Shown: positions 46,223 to 57,100 of the stretch, one piece after another
Numbering within the stretch: position 1 is the stretch's first letter
Layout: every line of letters starts with the position of its first letter
NCBI GenBank assembly: GCA_017506865.1
Contig: JAFCMP010000434.1
Span: forward strand, 682,001 to 746,000
DNA from: Tribonema minus
Lineage: Eukaryota > Sar > Xanthophyceae > Tribonematales > Tribonemataceae
DNA length: 64,000 nt
Reading direction: 5' to 3'
Translations under genes and position numbers: made by a program
The notes under the pieces: model-generated
What the model saw: the letters and a program-made list of their open reading frames with translations, nothing else
What the model was told of the DNA's origin: nothing
The model's database searches: none

Positions 46223-48488
46223 TGGGTGCGACCGCGGTTTTAGCCGAGGCCCCCATGGGCGCACGCTATTTTGCTCCCGTGTCCCACCCCCTTCCCCCCT
46301 CCCCCAAGTTATTTTCTTCATTTTTGGACCCAAAGTCAGCTCGTCGCGGCAACACGAAGCAGCAAGGAGGCAACCTTGTGCGTGCAGAGACAGCAATGGT
46401 TTGCGCTGCTGCCCTACCTCATTGACACATTACATGCGCTGCAGCTGCAGCATTACACGCGTTGCAGCTGCAGCATTACATGCGCTGCAGCACTGAAGTT
46501 GCCGCCCGGGTCAAAAAAGCAGTCTCGCCGCTCGTCTCAGGCTGCAGGCTGTACCATCGCAGCCGCTACTTCTACATGCATGCTATGGGGTGCCAACAGT
46601 GCACCACATCAGAGTGTATCGGTTATGAGCCTGGTGCGCTTCCTCTGCGCAATAACCGAAGGAAAATCACGCGTGCAGGCTAGCACGCCACACCGCACCA
46701 ATGCATAGCGCAGAGGCAGACGGAGGCAGCCACAAGGTGACACACACACACGGTGGTGTTGCCGGAAAGGAAGCCGGCTAAGGAAGTGATATTACTATCA
46801 ACAGCAAACCTGCGCGTGCCAGCTCAGGCTTGCTGAGTCACCTACATCAATGATCTGGAGCTGATCTCGAACAGCTCGCGAACAAAACTGCACTTCAACT
46901 ACAACCTGGAGTGCAAACCTCAACTAGGGCATCCAACCCTTATTGTGCAACAGCGCCATATTGTAACAAAGCCGTTACATCCTGAGCCCAAATCTGCCAA
47001 GAAACTGCAGAATGCAGCCGTGGAAAAATGCCAGATTCCCACATAATGTTTGAATGTTTTAAGCTAGCGCTGCTTGCTCACGGCAATCCCACAGGCGCGT
47101 TCCAGCCCCTAGCTCCATCATAAACAATAAGTTGTGTACCAACACGCAGGTGGCTTTCTGGGTAATATTTGGGCAAAGGCAGGCCTTTATTTGGGTATTT
47201 GAATACATGTAGTCACTTTTTAAAGCAAACGGGGTAGGCCTATACAGGAGATCCACTAGGGTTTATATTTGGGGTTGAGATGGGGACGTCTCGCACGGCT
47301 TGGCTGATGCTCCACTGCTCTGACAACAACAAACACAATGACTTCTGTCTCTTTGTGTGCCGTTCTCCCCACCTTCATGGCAGCAAAAACCGTCACCCTG
47401 ATGAAGGCAGATTGGTCAAGTATCCCGGTACCACAGCAGTAGTGTGGTGGCAACACAGCAAAGCGTACAAGCAGCATCTGCAACTGTCTGACGCCATCAT
47501 GAACACCAAACCTCAACCTCCCTCAATGTCTTGATTGCCGGTGGCTATGCTTGATTTTCAAATGTGATTTTTGTACACACTGGCAGGTCTGTGCTCGTCC
47601 ATGGACACAGATCTGAGGGTAAAGGCATGTTGGTGGGGAGATGAGCTGCATCAGTCTACACAGATACCAGTACTTCTTCGAGTCGGCAGTGAGCCCCGTT
47701 CACATTCATAGTCTGGCAATCACCAAGTACCGAGATAAGCGCGATTGCATCGACGGCACTGGACGCGCAGGTGTTCATTCTGAACAAGTACTGTGAATTT
47801 TTTTTGAAATGATGTAATCAATACAAATTGTTGTACAATTCAACCGTCAGCGCAACATTGCAATGGATTATATGCAATCTGGTTGGAGACACCAGCGTGC
47901 ACAACATGTTTGAGAATTTGTGCTGCACAGCATGTAAAAGTATCAACACAGTGCTGATATGTGTGCCTTCCGCAACTTTCCTGCAAAAGGCTGAGCCCTG
48001 CCCCAATATCGTGGTCCTGTTTGCTTTTGTCAAAGAGGCTGCACCGGGCTAACAAAGGCAGGAAGGAGCACAACCCACAGCACAGCACAGCACTGAGACA
48101 TCAGAACACAGAACCGCTCAATGCAACCATCACAGCATCATGCAAAGCACGTGCCTAAACCGTGATGTGTTCGCTGTTCTGCAACTGCTTCCGCCGGTCA
48201 GAGCCCGCGGCACTTGAATTGGAGGGAGACATTCAGGACTCACCGCCAGCCCGACCACCTATCCGACGTGCTGTCATGGCAACAATGTGAAGGCAAGCTG
48301 ATGTGTTGCTGAGCAGCAGCATACAGATGCAGCACTGGCAGTGGAAGGACGAGCGAAACAAGGTGGGGTCTCATTTGGCCAGGCTATTGCGTGGGGCTAA
48401 TACATGTGCGCAATGTGATGTCACAGCGCACCAACAGCACCACTGCATATGCAAGATATATATACAAGGAGAGGAGTGATCTTCAACT
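45584..48488. other. Intergenic region, DnaJ 3' flank to unknown gene
   Basis: The first 0.6 kb belongs to the duplicated block. A purine-rich GA/GGGGA stretch lies at 46,150-46,198, followed by a triplicated 27-bp repeat. Small open frames (for example 47,280-47,534 plus and 47,256-47,516 minus) lack domains or convincing splice partners. I call no gene. Confidence 0.5.
46429..46492. repeat. Short tandem repeat, about 27-bp period
   Basis: CATTACATGCGCTGCAGCTG-like units occur about two and a half times in tandem, rich in the palindrome GCTGCAGC. Confidence 0.75.
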
Positions 48489-50484
48489 TCAGATCTGCAT
48501 GCTGTTTGACTGCACAGGGCGGTCGGGGAAGTAATTCTCACCACCTGGCATCCCCCTTCGCCATTCATTTCCATGAAAATCCACAACCACGTAATCAATG
48601 TAGTAGAGGGTGAACGTGGCGAATAGACCGACACGCTCGGCAGGTGCCTTCACCTCTGCGAGGCGGATGAACACCTCTGCTTCTGAGCCATGTTTGTCCT
48701 TTGCGAAGGTGTGGTAGATCATCTTGAAGCACTTTTCCCCGTGTTCCATCTCCACGTTGTTCTCGCGGGCACATGCTGTCGCCACTTGATTCCAGTCTTC
48801 ATCCTGTAATAATTGATTCAGAAGCATTTGCTTGGCAGGCATCTTCACGTGCGGCTTCGCGTGCTTCATGCTGGCTACCAGCTCTGTAAACAATGCATGA
48901 AGAGAGCATCAACGCGGAATGTTACCCTTTAATCATGTGCTCCACACTCTGCGCCCAAAGACATGCTGTTGAACCAGTACATTGAAATGGCTGGTGACAC
49001 GACACTCTTATTCTTCTCAATTCTTCTCAACAAACTTTCCGAAACTCTCAGACGACATGATACACACAGACACAGACACACGCAGCTGTTGACCATTGGT
49101 CACGGCTCAATGCCGTGACACAAAGCAGAGCAATTGTTCGTGATTATGTAGCAGCAAACTGTGTCAAAAGATATTGTGCAAGCTATGAGGACAGCCACAT
49201 AGTTCGGTGGCCACAGGGGATGGCTCCAAGCACTGGACTGAATCAAGGCGCAAGGGCGTTACTTGCCTGTGGCTGATACATACAAACATGGAAGCCGTGT
49301 CGTGCAATGCAGGGAGCTAGCAATGGGCGAGCTGAAGTGACCCCAAACTTATTCTTCATCAAGCTGACTGCAGACCTCACATTCATTGATGCTGACATGT
49401 AGAAGTTGGCTTTGAATTACCGTGTGCTGCTCCAGTAGCGTACGACACTACTTGCTTGCAATGTCACACAGCTTAAGGGCAATCATCGAATGTCAACTGT
49501 TGCTTGAACCTGACCATTGGTGATTGTATGTCAACTGACGTTTGAACCTTGACGGTCGCCGCCATTTGGTGCTCTGATGTGAATCATGACATGTGAAGTT
49601 GCATGCGATCCCTCCAGTGTAAGGACAAAAATGACATAGCACTACTCTTGAATAGGCCGCGCTGCTGTCCTGGTGCAATGCCTGGCGCGTGATCAGTGTG
49701 TGCCACATGCTGTTCACCATGCTCAACTAAGCATCCTCTGCCACTTGTAGTGTTGTGCTGAGATGCAAGATTGACATGTATTGAAGGGTCATCTGCCCTC
49801 CATCATGAAAGAAGGAGATGTGTATTATCTCACCTGACGCAGGCACACCATGTAATACCGAATGATTTTATGCCACTGCAATGCTAACATGCAAGTACAA
49901 GCTTTCGGGGCCCCTCACCGAGTGCACCTCGGATGTTCCGTGACTCCTGTTCCGCCAGCACCACGCCGGTCATTGCCTCCAGCTTTGCAGTCAGCCCCTG
50001 GAGCGCAAGTCAGTACAGCAGTAGATAAGTGGGGAATCATAGAAGATGAATTATACGCAGTGGAGGGTTTCTCGAACATGAAGCACCAAGTAGTTCAGAA
50101 ACACTGCCCTGGGTGTGCTATACTCACATCCACTTGCTTCTGAGCAGCAACACGCTCGTGCACCCGGAGGTCGTTCAGCGCCTGCTTCTCCTTGTCTTTG
50201 AGGTCGTACAGCGCCTGCTTCTCCTTGTCTTTGAGGTCGTACAGCGCCTGCTTCTCCTTATCCTTGTCGGAGAGCAGACGGATGGTCAGATCATGCTTCT
50301 TCTGCTCCTTCTTCTCAAGCAACGCATACTTCTCCTGACGCTCCCGTTCGAAGAGCTGTCGCCAGATGCTTGCATCGTCAGAAGAGGTGGGCAGTGTGCC
50401 TGCACGCCTTACAGCAGACCTTTCAAAACGGCGATTGTGTGTCCCGCTGCGAATGAATTGGCCTGTCTGTGGGCTGCTCGTAGT
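48489..50484 (-). CDS. Unrecognised coiled-coil protein gene, 3 exons supported, 5' end unresolved
   Basis: Three minus-strand exons join in frame: 50484-50128 (119 codons, phase 0 at both ends), 49997-49919, and 48883-48489 with a TGA stop, 276 residues in all. The first exon has no ATG and starts after a good acceptor (TATACAG), so at least one upstream exon is missing; weak candidates lie at about 50.9-51.3 kb. Exon 1 is strongly charged: WRQLFERERQEKYALLEKK, then three 11-residue repeats of type DKEKQALYDLK, predicting a long helix or coiled coil. The last exon is globular-looking, with DEDWNQVATACAREN, EKCFKMIYHTF and FTLYYIDYVVVDFHG. I recognise no family. Frame consistency over three exons is the main evidence. 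Confidence 0.55.
50168..50268 (-). repeat. 33-bp coding minisatellite (three copies)
   Basis: A unit encoding DKEKQALYDLK is present three times in tandem; the first two copies are nearly identical in DNA and the third ends ALNDLR. The 33-bp length keeps frame and equals three heptad-like helical turns, so copy-number change would lengthen the helix without breaking it. Confidence 0.85.
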
Positions 50485-51766
50485 CTGTATACCCTCAACA
50501 GCTCATAGCACAGTGCCATTGTCCAGACGCGCGCACACACACATTATGGTGTGAGCGAGGCAAGGGTTTCTTGAGAAAAAAGAGAATAAACATCAACTTG
50601 AACTTAACCAAACACCGCACACGCCTTGCCCACCTCAACTGTAAACCAGCAATTCTTTGTTGGCACACAGTGATGCGTACGCTTTTGCGGCGCGCACGTC
50701 ACGACTAATTGCCAGAGCCGCGCTATCCACACCTGCAGCACACGCCCCTGTGCACGCAGGTGCAACGGGGTGGACGCCCGTGTAGCCATGACATTGCCCG
50801 GTGAGCCTGCTTGCTGAGCTCACTGGTAGAGCTCTCTATGTGCTTCTTTTGTAATGCGCGTTCTATCCTAGACGCCTCCCACCTTTGCTAGGCAGGGACT
50901 TCTCACCCTGCGGTACATGCAAATGCTCATCGTCTTTTGGCGATATGACCACCGCTACCCAGCCACCCCCAGTGCTTCCACCACGCTTGCCCAAACACGC
51001 CTTGCGCTGACTGCCACAACGGTTCCAGATTCTGCGCCGGGGCCCCCAGCTCGCCGGTGTCAGCCCTGTCCGGCTCCTATTGGCCGCCTGTATGGCTACC
51101 TCGGCCGTAAGCACTTACAGTGCCCTCGTGCCGCATCTGCGCCAGACTTCCCTGGCCAGCCTGTGCACTGACAGTGACTGCACGGCACTTGCGCATTGGC
51201 AGGTTGCCAATGGGCCGTGATGCAATCAGGTACTCGTTGAACACAAGCTTCTCTGCACACTCAAGATCTCTGAGACTTCTGCTCGCCAGCTCCCAACAGT
51301 GGCAATATGTGATACAAGTTCTCTGTTGCTTCCACTGATGTTTGCCCTGCAAGTTGGCTGCACTTTGATGTCACTAGCAGTTCAGCAGCTCTAATGCTCA
51401 GGGCATAGACTCCAGGCTGCTTTGCTGTATCATGGCTCAGCTCCACTTGCCGGCGACAACATCGGTGCTAGACTTTGAAAGCTCTAGGGCCGCTGGAACC
51501 TCTGTCAACCTGATCTCACCGCGGCTCAGGGACTTTAAGTTCCTAGTAAAGTGCAACTGAGTACATTAAGGCCGAACACGGTGAATACTCATGTAGGCGC
51601 AGCTTGAACCTCTCTAAGCCTGACCTCGCCTATAGAAGGTTCAAGCTTCCCCTACGCGAGCACTTACCATGTTCAGTCTTACTATATGATGTTAACGTTT
51701 TGTGGGAAGTTGAAGTTCCTGAGGCCAGGCCTGTCGAAAAAACTATTTCGCAGAGGCTGACCCTAA
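50485..51766. other. Region between unknown gene and viral-like ORF
   Basis: It may contain 5' exons of the preceding minus-strand gene. One candidate, about 51,257 down to 51,120, has acceptor TGTGCAG and donor GTAAGTG and encodes EKLVFNEYLIASRPIGNLPM. Another near 51,020 encodes a Trp-rich segment (FGQAWWKHWGWLG). I could not link them in frame to the exon at 50,484, so they remain unassigned. Short CCTCT(G/C)..ACCTGA(T/C)CTC repeats lie near 51,500 and 51,610. Confidence 0.35.
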
Positions 51767-52285
51767 ATGGGGTTGGTACGACGCGCGCTAGATTATCGTA
51801 AAGTGCAATTAACTATGGCGTGCCGGATCCCGACAAGTTCTGTTCGCGCCTTGACTTTCATCACCAGCGCGATCGTCATAGTGGAGTGCGACGAGAATGA
51901 GCACGAAGACTATATATATGTACTGAGGTGCGAGCTCAGCAGGATGGAGCAGGCGCATGAGTGCGTGCTGAGAGGTCAGTATGCTGACATCAAGGCTGCC
52001 AAGGGAGAGGGGACAGCGCTCACAATGCCGCTCAGGCCTGTGGTGTTTGTGAGGTACAACCCTGACTCTAGAGAGGTTGATGGCGTGCGCGAGCGTCGGA
52101 CCCGTGCTGCAAAGGGGGCAGACTTGATGAGCGTGTTGAGCGACATTGAAAGATGTGCATTGGCACTGCCACACCCCCTTAATCTGGTGTATGTAAACTA
52201 CATCACGTATGACAAAACGCCCGTGGTAAGCTATGACCCAGACTTTGCGCCTCAGTTACGCGAGTGCATTGTGCAAGCCAAGTGA
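51767..52285 (+). CDS. ORF with domain resembling algal and large-DNA-virus proteins
   Basis: A 172-residue open frame from ATG 51,767 to TGA 52,285, with another ATG at 51,815. The core reads VIVECDENEHEDY, then CELSRMEQAHECVLRG, then PLRPVVFVRYNPDSREVDG, a pattern I associate with uncharacterised proteins of algae and nucleocytoplasmic large DNA viruses (acidic residues, EH, and an FVRYNPD strand). By arrangement it could be a nuclease-like alpha/beta fold, but that is inference. Full-length relatives usually have a Cys-rich N-terminal part; here the first 40 residues look unrelated, so this may be a 5'-truncated copy or lack an upstream exon. No neighbour suggests a function. Confidence 0.42.
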   Translation: MGLVRRALDYRKVQLTMACRIPTSSVRALTFITSAIVIVECDENEHEDYIYVLRCELSRMEQAHECVLRGQYADIKAAKGEGTALTMPLRPVVFVRYNPDSREVDGVRERRTRAAKGADLMSVLSDIERCALALPHPLNLVYVNYITYDKTPVVSYDPDFAPQLRECIVQAK

Positions 52286-52590
52286 ATTTGTAATGAAATA
52301 AGCGTGTGATGTCGCAACGCATGCGTGTGCAAACCTTCAATGCGCTCATCAATGTGGTATGTTCACGCATTGCTGCCATTTGACTATTGCATTGGCATCC
52401 ATTGAGGATCGAAGTTGAAGGAGTGCATGCAGAGCTACGTAACCTGGGTTTCAAATTGTAGAGCATCAATCTTTGTGAATTACCTTGGCCAATAAGGTTT
52501 ATGGTTGGGCACCACACGAACTTCAAATGTCTGAGATTTGCAATGCGAGTTTTGATGCGCATGCTCAAAGCACAGCATGTGTGTGATGAA

Positions 52591-52850
52591 GCTTCACGAG
52601 GGGCGTTGATTCCTTCATCTGCAAAAGTAATCAAGCACAACGGGGCAACGTGAGGCCTCACCAGCAGCGTTCTTGGCCTTCTTGACCCCAGCACTGCCGC
52701 TCTCGCAGAATGCGTGTGTCAATAAAGCTTAGCGAGGGGCGTTGATTCGTTTATCGGCAATCAAGCACAACAAGAGGGCGACGTGATGCACCACCAGCAG
52801 CGTTCTTAGCCTCCTTAACGCCTGCACCATGCCGCTCTCGCACAAACTTG
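52591..52850. repeat. Tandem duplication, about 131-bp period
   Basis: Two diverged copies share AGCGAGGGGCGTTGATTC, AATCAAGCACAAC and CACCAGCAGCGTTCTT in order (about 52,591-52,718 and 52,722-52,850). The start of the motif recurs once more at about 53,803-53,828. Minus-strand frames through both copies encode similar peptides, so they may be duplicated exons of an unknown minus-strand gene. Confidence 0.6.
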
Positions 52851-53156
52851 CTGCGCTTTTGAATTAAGAGAGCAGCAGTAAGTCATATCACTAGCGCTAA
52901 GCGTCTGCAGATCAGTCCTCACTCACCTGCTCGGCTAGCAACTTCTGGCTTCCCGGCATGCCCTGCACTCTTGTCGTTGTGAATGTAGCATGGCCCGTTT
53001 CGCTGTGGCTGATTGTTTGATTGTTTGCTCGAACACTCCTCGCTTAGTCGATGGTCAGTCGTCAAGCAGCACATACCTATTTGCTGCATCATTGCTGATC
53101 AATTAAGTACTTGTGATATTCTCCTACCACCCTGTAATGAGGCTAGCATGCTGTAC

Positions 53157-53316
53157 TTTTTATTAATTCTCGCTCAGGGCGCGAAAAAGCCCAGATGAAT
53201 GGCATCTAACTTGAAGCTTGCTGTACAGAATCTACATGTCGTGTGACAGTCTGAAAGTGTCTCAACGACAACCACTCAAACGCCGCCGCCGCCAAATGGC
53301 ATCTCGGGATCCTCCC
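53157..53316 (-). mobile_element. 5'-truncated retroelement, family A, copy A2, with 10-bp target duplication
   Basis: The 160 bp match copy A1 (200 to about 340), containing the element 3' end and the last codons of the ORF in antisense. CATGCTGTAC at 53,147-53,156 is repeated at 53,317-53,326, defining the insertion exactly. The element 3' end abuts GTAC, as in A1 and A3. Confidence 0.92.
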
Positions 53317-53625
53317 CATGCTGTACATACTGGAGAAGCTACACATACAACCATAAGTCTGACTTTCCAACGCTGCAATTACACATTTGTGAGTCATTAT
53401 AACCCTGAAACAGTTGCTACAGTGGTTGCAACAACTTGTGACGCCGAAACACCCTTTAGATTAGTTGGGTACCTCACCCCTTCACCCGCTCCTTTGCTCC
53501 TTCTCCCCTACATCCTTACATATCTATTGCAGTCAAAATTCTTGCTCCACGTTAGCAGCAGCTGTGTGTGCTACGGCACTCGGGGCAGGGCCACCGAGGC
53601 AGCTCGGTGGCCCTGCTTGGCTGGT

Positions 53626-53670
53626 GCAGCAGCAGCAGCAGCAGCGGCGGCGGCGGCGGCGGCGGCAGCG
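53626..53670. repeat. CAG/CGG trinucleotide repeat
   Basis: A run of CAG triplets passes into CGG triplets (about 15 triplets in all). No supported gene overlaps it. Confidence 0.9.
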
Positions 53671-53841
53671 TACCGCAGCATGAGCTGGTTGTGGGCTGGG
53701 ATTGAGGAGCTGTTCAGGTACACACAATCAGAGTAAAAACCCGTACAATGGTAATGCCCTCGTTACAATACGGCAGAGCAGCATGTGCGCATGCATGTGT
53801 TAATTAAGCTTAGCGAGGGGCGTTGATTCCAGGGGTTATCA

Positions 53842-54193
53842 CGACTCCACCCCCGGAGTCGGCCGACGACTCCGCTCCGACTCCGCTCTGGCCGGAGCGG
53901 AGTCGGAGTCGTTTGGCATATCTCATTGCTCCGTGGAGTCGGAGTCGGAGTCGTTCGCCCAGGAAGTTGCTCCGGCCGGAGTCGGAGCGGAGTCAAACAG
54001 TCGCCCCGAACTCCTGGCTGAGCATGCTCAAACACGCATATTTGGTGCAATGCGGTACAACGCAGTGCTGGGTTGTGGCTGCAAGTGGCTCAGAGACATG
54101 AATACACAGTTTGAGGTGGTGCTGGTTGCAGCAAGGCAGGGTCGGAATCGGACCGGAGTCGTCGCCCGACTCCGCTCCGACTCCGCTCCGGCT
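53842..54193. repeat. GGAGTC/GACTCC hexanucleotide-derived clusters
   Basis: Imperfect GGAGTC, GGAGCG and reverse-complement GACTCCGCTCC units form clusters at about 53,842-54,002 and 54,146-54,193 in both orientations, separated by about 140 bp of ordinary sequence. The second cluster ends exactly where the duplicated DnaJ exon begins, so it lies at the breakpoint of the segmental duplication. Confidence 0.85.
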
Positions 54194-57100
54194 CCACAGG
54201 CACCAGCAATTGAGCACCAGCTGGCGGTTTCACTGGAGGACCTGTACAGCGGTACAACAAAGAAGATGCGCATCACCAGGAAGACGCTTGATGGTGGCAC
54301 AGCCTCAACAGACAAGGTTGGTACAGCGAATTTTCATCAGACACTTGCATGCTCGGTCATGAGATAGTTTGCCAGCTTAGGTGCTGTGTGTGTAGTTACA
54401 GTCAACAGGACCAGAGAGGCAGATTTGCTTTGTTTCATGAAGGTGACAACAGTGTTGGTAGGGTTCACCACGGTGTCACAACTAATAGAGTTCAGAGTCC
54501 ATCTCGCTCTTGAAGACCCAAGTTGAAGTATGATTTGGGGTGTGATTTAATGCAAATGACTGATATGGGAGTCTAGCTGCCCATTGTGCTCGACATGACT
54601 CATTGAGCACTTCTCTTCATGGTGCTACTTGAATAACAGCGCGCACACAGGCACCTGTGAGCTGCACTTGTACCCTTGTGGGAGGTGACTTTGAGAGATT
54701 AGTACGTATGGACTTGTATTTATAAAGGCCCAAGGGAGGCCGGGTTGCCTATGCAATCGAAAAGCTTGCGTCAACGCAGCAGCCTAGTCTGCGCTGTGCC
54801 CTAGCAGCTTGGATACTGGCGCCGCAACACAGCCCAGCATTCGCGCTCCACGTGTGTACGCCATGACGCGCTCCGCCAACTCCCGCGCCAGCGATATGCT
54901 CAGCTCAATGAGGATCTGACGCTTAGCTAACCCGGCCTTGCGTAACACATCTGCCTTCCCCCCCCCTGAGCACAGTGCTGAGTGCATTGCCAACTCCTTA
55001 ACAAAAAGGCTTGTCTGCTTGCCCAGCCGTCCGTACGACTCCTGCACGAATGGCACAAAAGCCCAAGATGACGTCAAGGTGCCGGTGTGGTGCTTGACCT
55101 TCGCGTCCTCCCCCACCCCAGCAGCATAGCCGTCCGTGTTCGAGGCATTTGTTTTGCCTGTCAGGTACGAGCTCGCTGTGGGCGCGCGCACACTTGTGTC
55201 TAGCACTATTCCCTTGTTACGGTATGCACTGCTAAAGTGCAGACACCCTGGGTCAATGACTGTGTCCGCCCGATACCCCGGTACCTTGAAGACGCTAGCG
55301 TCCTCATTGCGGACAATAGAGACATGGTGCTGTCTCAAGATGCGCTGCATGCACCGCTTTTGGGCAGTGTGTGTCGCGTTGTGCCCCCGTATGTGCTGGC
55401 TGGGGCAGCTGATCGCATGCGTGGAGGTGGGGCTCACATCACTGCACCGCCATGGGCACACCTCGCCCTGTATGCCCCACCCGTCTATGAAGATCGCAAT
55501 CAAAATCATCGTGGCTGCTGCCGTACTGGACATGGGCGCCGCACCCGGGCGGTCATTGGCAGTGGGTGGCACGCTCATCCATGCCATTGCCCCGGACGCA
55601 CGCTGGCTGCGCAGCTGCGCCAGGACCCGTGCGCTAGCCTGTTGGCGGCGGCGGCTGGTGTCGCGCGAGTCACCAATAGGTGCAGCCTGCGTCGGCTTGC
55701 CCACGGCACCAGCCGAGGCAGCCTCTAGGTCCTCCACCAGGCAATCCTCGTATTGACGTCGAAGAACATTTGAAAGGCCGGCTTGTAGTCCGTGCGTGAA
55801 GTGACCGCGCCGGCGGCGGGGCACTACCTTCCTGCAGATCTCGTCAGCATAGGCCTCCCAGTCGTCGTCGTCGTCCTCCTGCCCGCCGCTGCAGCTGCTT
55901 TCTTCCGCGCTAGTTTGTGTTTTAGCGGGCGTGGAAGGGGCAGCCGCGGCAGCGGCTTGAGGGCCAGGTACGGTCGCCGCCGCAGCGGCCGCCTCGGCGC
56001 CAGGCACAATGCCGTGGGTGTGTGGGGCTGGCTCAGTGGTCACTGTCTCCGTGACGGCAGTTGCGGCGTAGATCGCTTGCACCGCAGTGGGGAGCGTCGA
56101 CGCTGCGGCCGTCGTATCTGCTGCCCACCGTAGCAACGATGCTGGGAGCTGCTCGGCCACAGCTGTGCGTGATTTTTCGCCGCCATCAGCTGTCAGCGCT
56201 CGCGTAGAGCGTCGCACGGCCTCGATGATTGGCGGCAGTCCCTGGTCCTCGCGTATTGCGCATGAGTGCTGCGCGAACCAGGTGACTGCGCCGTGTTCGT
56301 CAGTGCCGAGCCTCAGGGCCCCTGCTGCCACAGTGGCATGAATTATTGCCGGCCTCAGTGTTGTGCATGCCTGGGCCGTGTATGCGGCTGGTGCCAGTAG
56401 CCCCAAAAGCGGCATGCCCAGACCGCCTCGTCGCTCCGGCAACCGTGACGCCCGCAGTGGCACTGCGATGTCCGTGAGTTCTGGCGGGCCCAAGCGCGGC
56501 AATACCAGCACGCTGCCACTGCTGGCTTCCTCATTGTCACCAGCAGTGCAGGCGGCCAGCAGGTGTGACTTCATGGCTGCCGCGGTAGAGCAGCCGTGCA
56601 GATGCAGCATGGGTTCGAGCGTCCATGCACAGAACCCGTCAAACGCGTGCAACCATGTCTCACTCAAAGCCGTGTCAACGACCCGAGCTAAGAAGCCCAT
56701 GCGCTTCGTCAGTGACCTGCGTAGAATGAACTGTGCTGCCTGTAGGTGATGCCGCGCCATTCCAGCTAGCTGCCACGACAATCGCCATGTCCCTGCGTCG
56801 ACAAGATGCTTGCTCATGGCAGCGTGCACATAGGCTGGGTGCCCTACCGGTACCCCGACCGACGTAAAGCCCTGACTGGATTCTGGCATGGTGGTGTCCA
56901 CAAACGGTATGTCAAGAGCGCGCAGGCGTGCTCTGGCCGCTTCATCAAACACTGTGCCGCGCATAGCGATGGCCAGCGACTTGTCTGGTCGAACGCGTAG
57001 GCCCCCTGCCGCCAGCCGGCGGATCACCTCTGCCACCCCAGCGGCCGCTGCATCGTCGAAGTAGGCAGCTTGCAGCACGTTGAGGTCATCCAGGAAAGCG

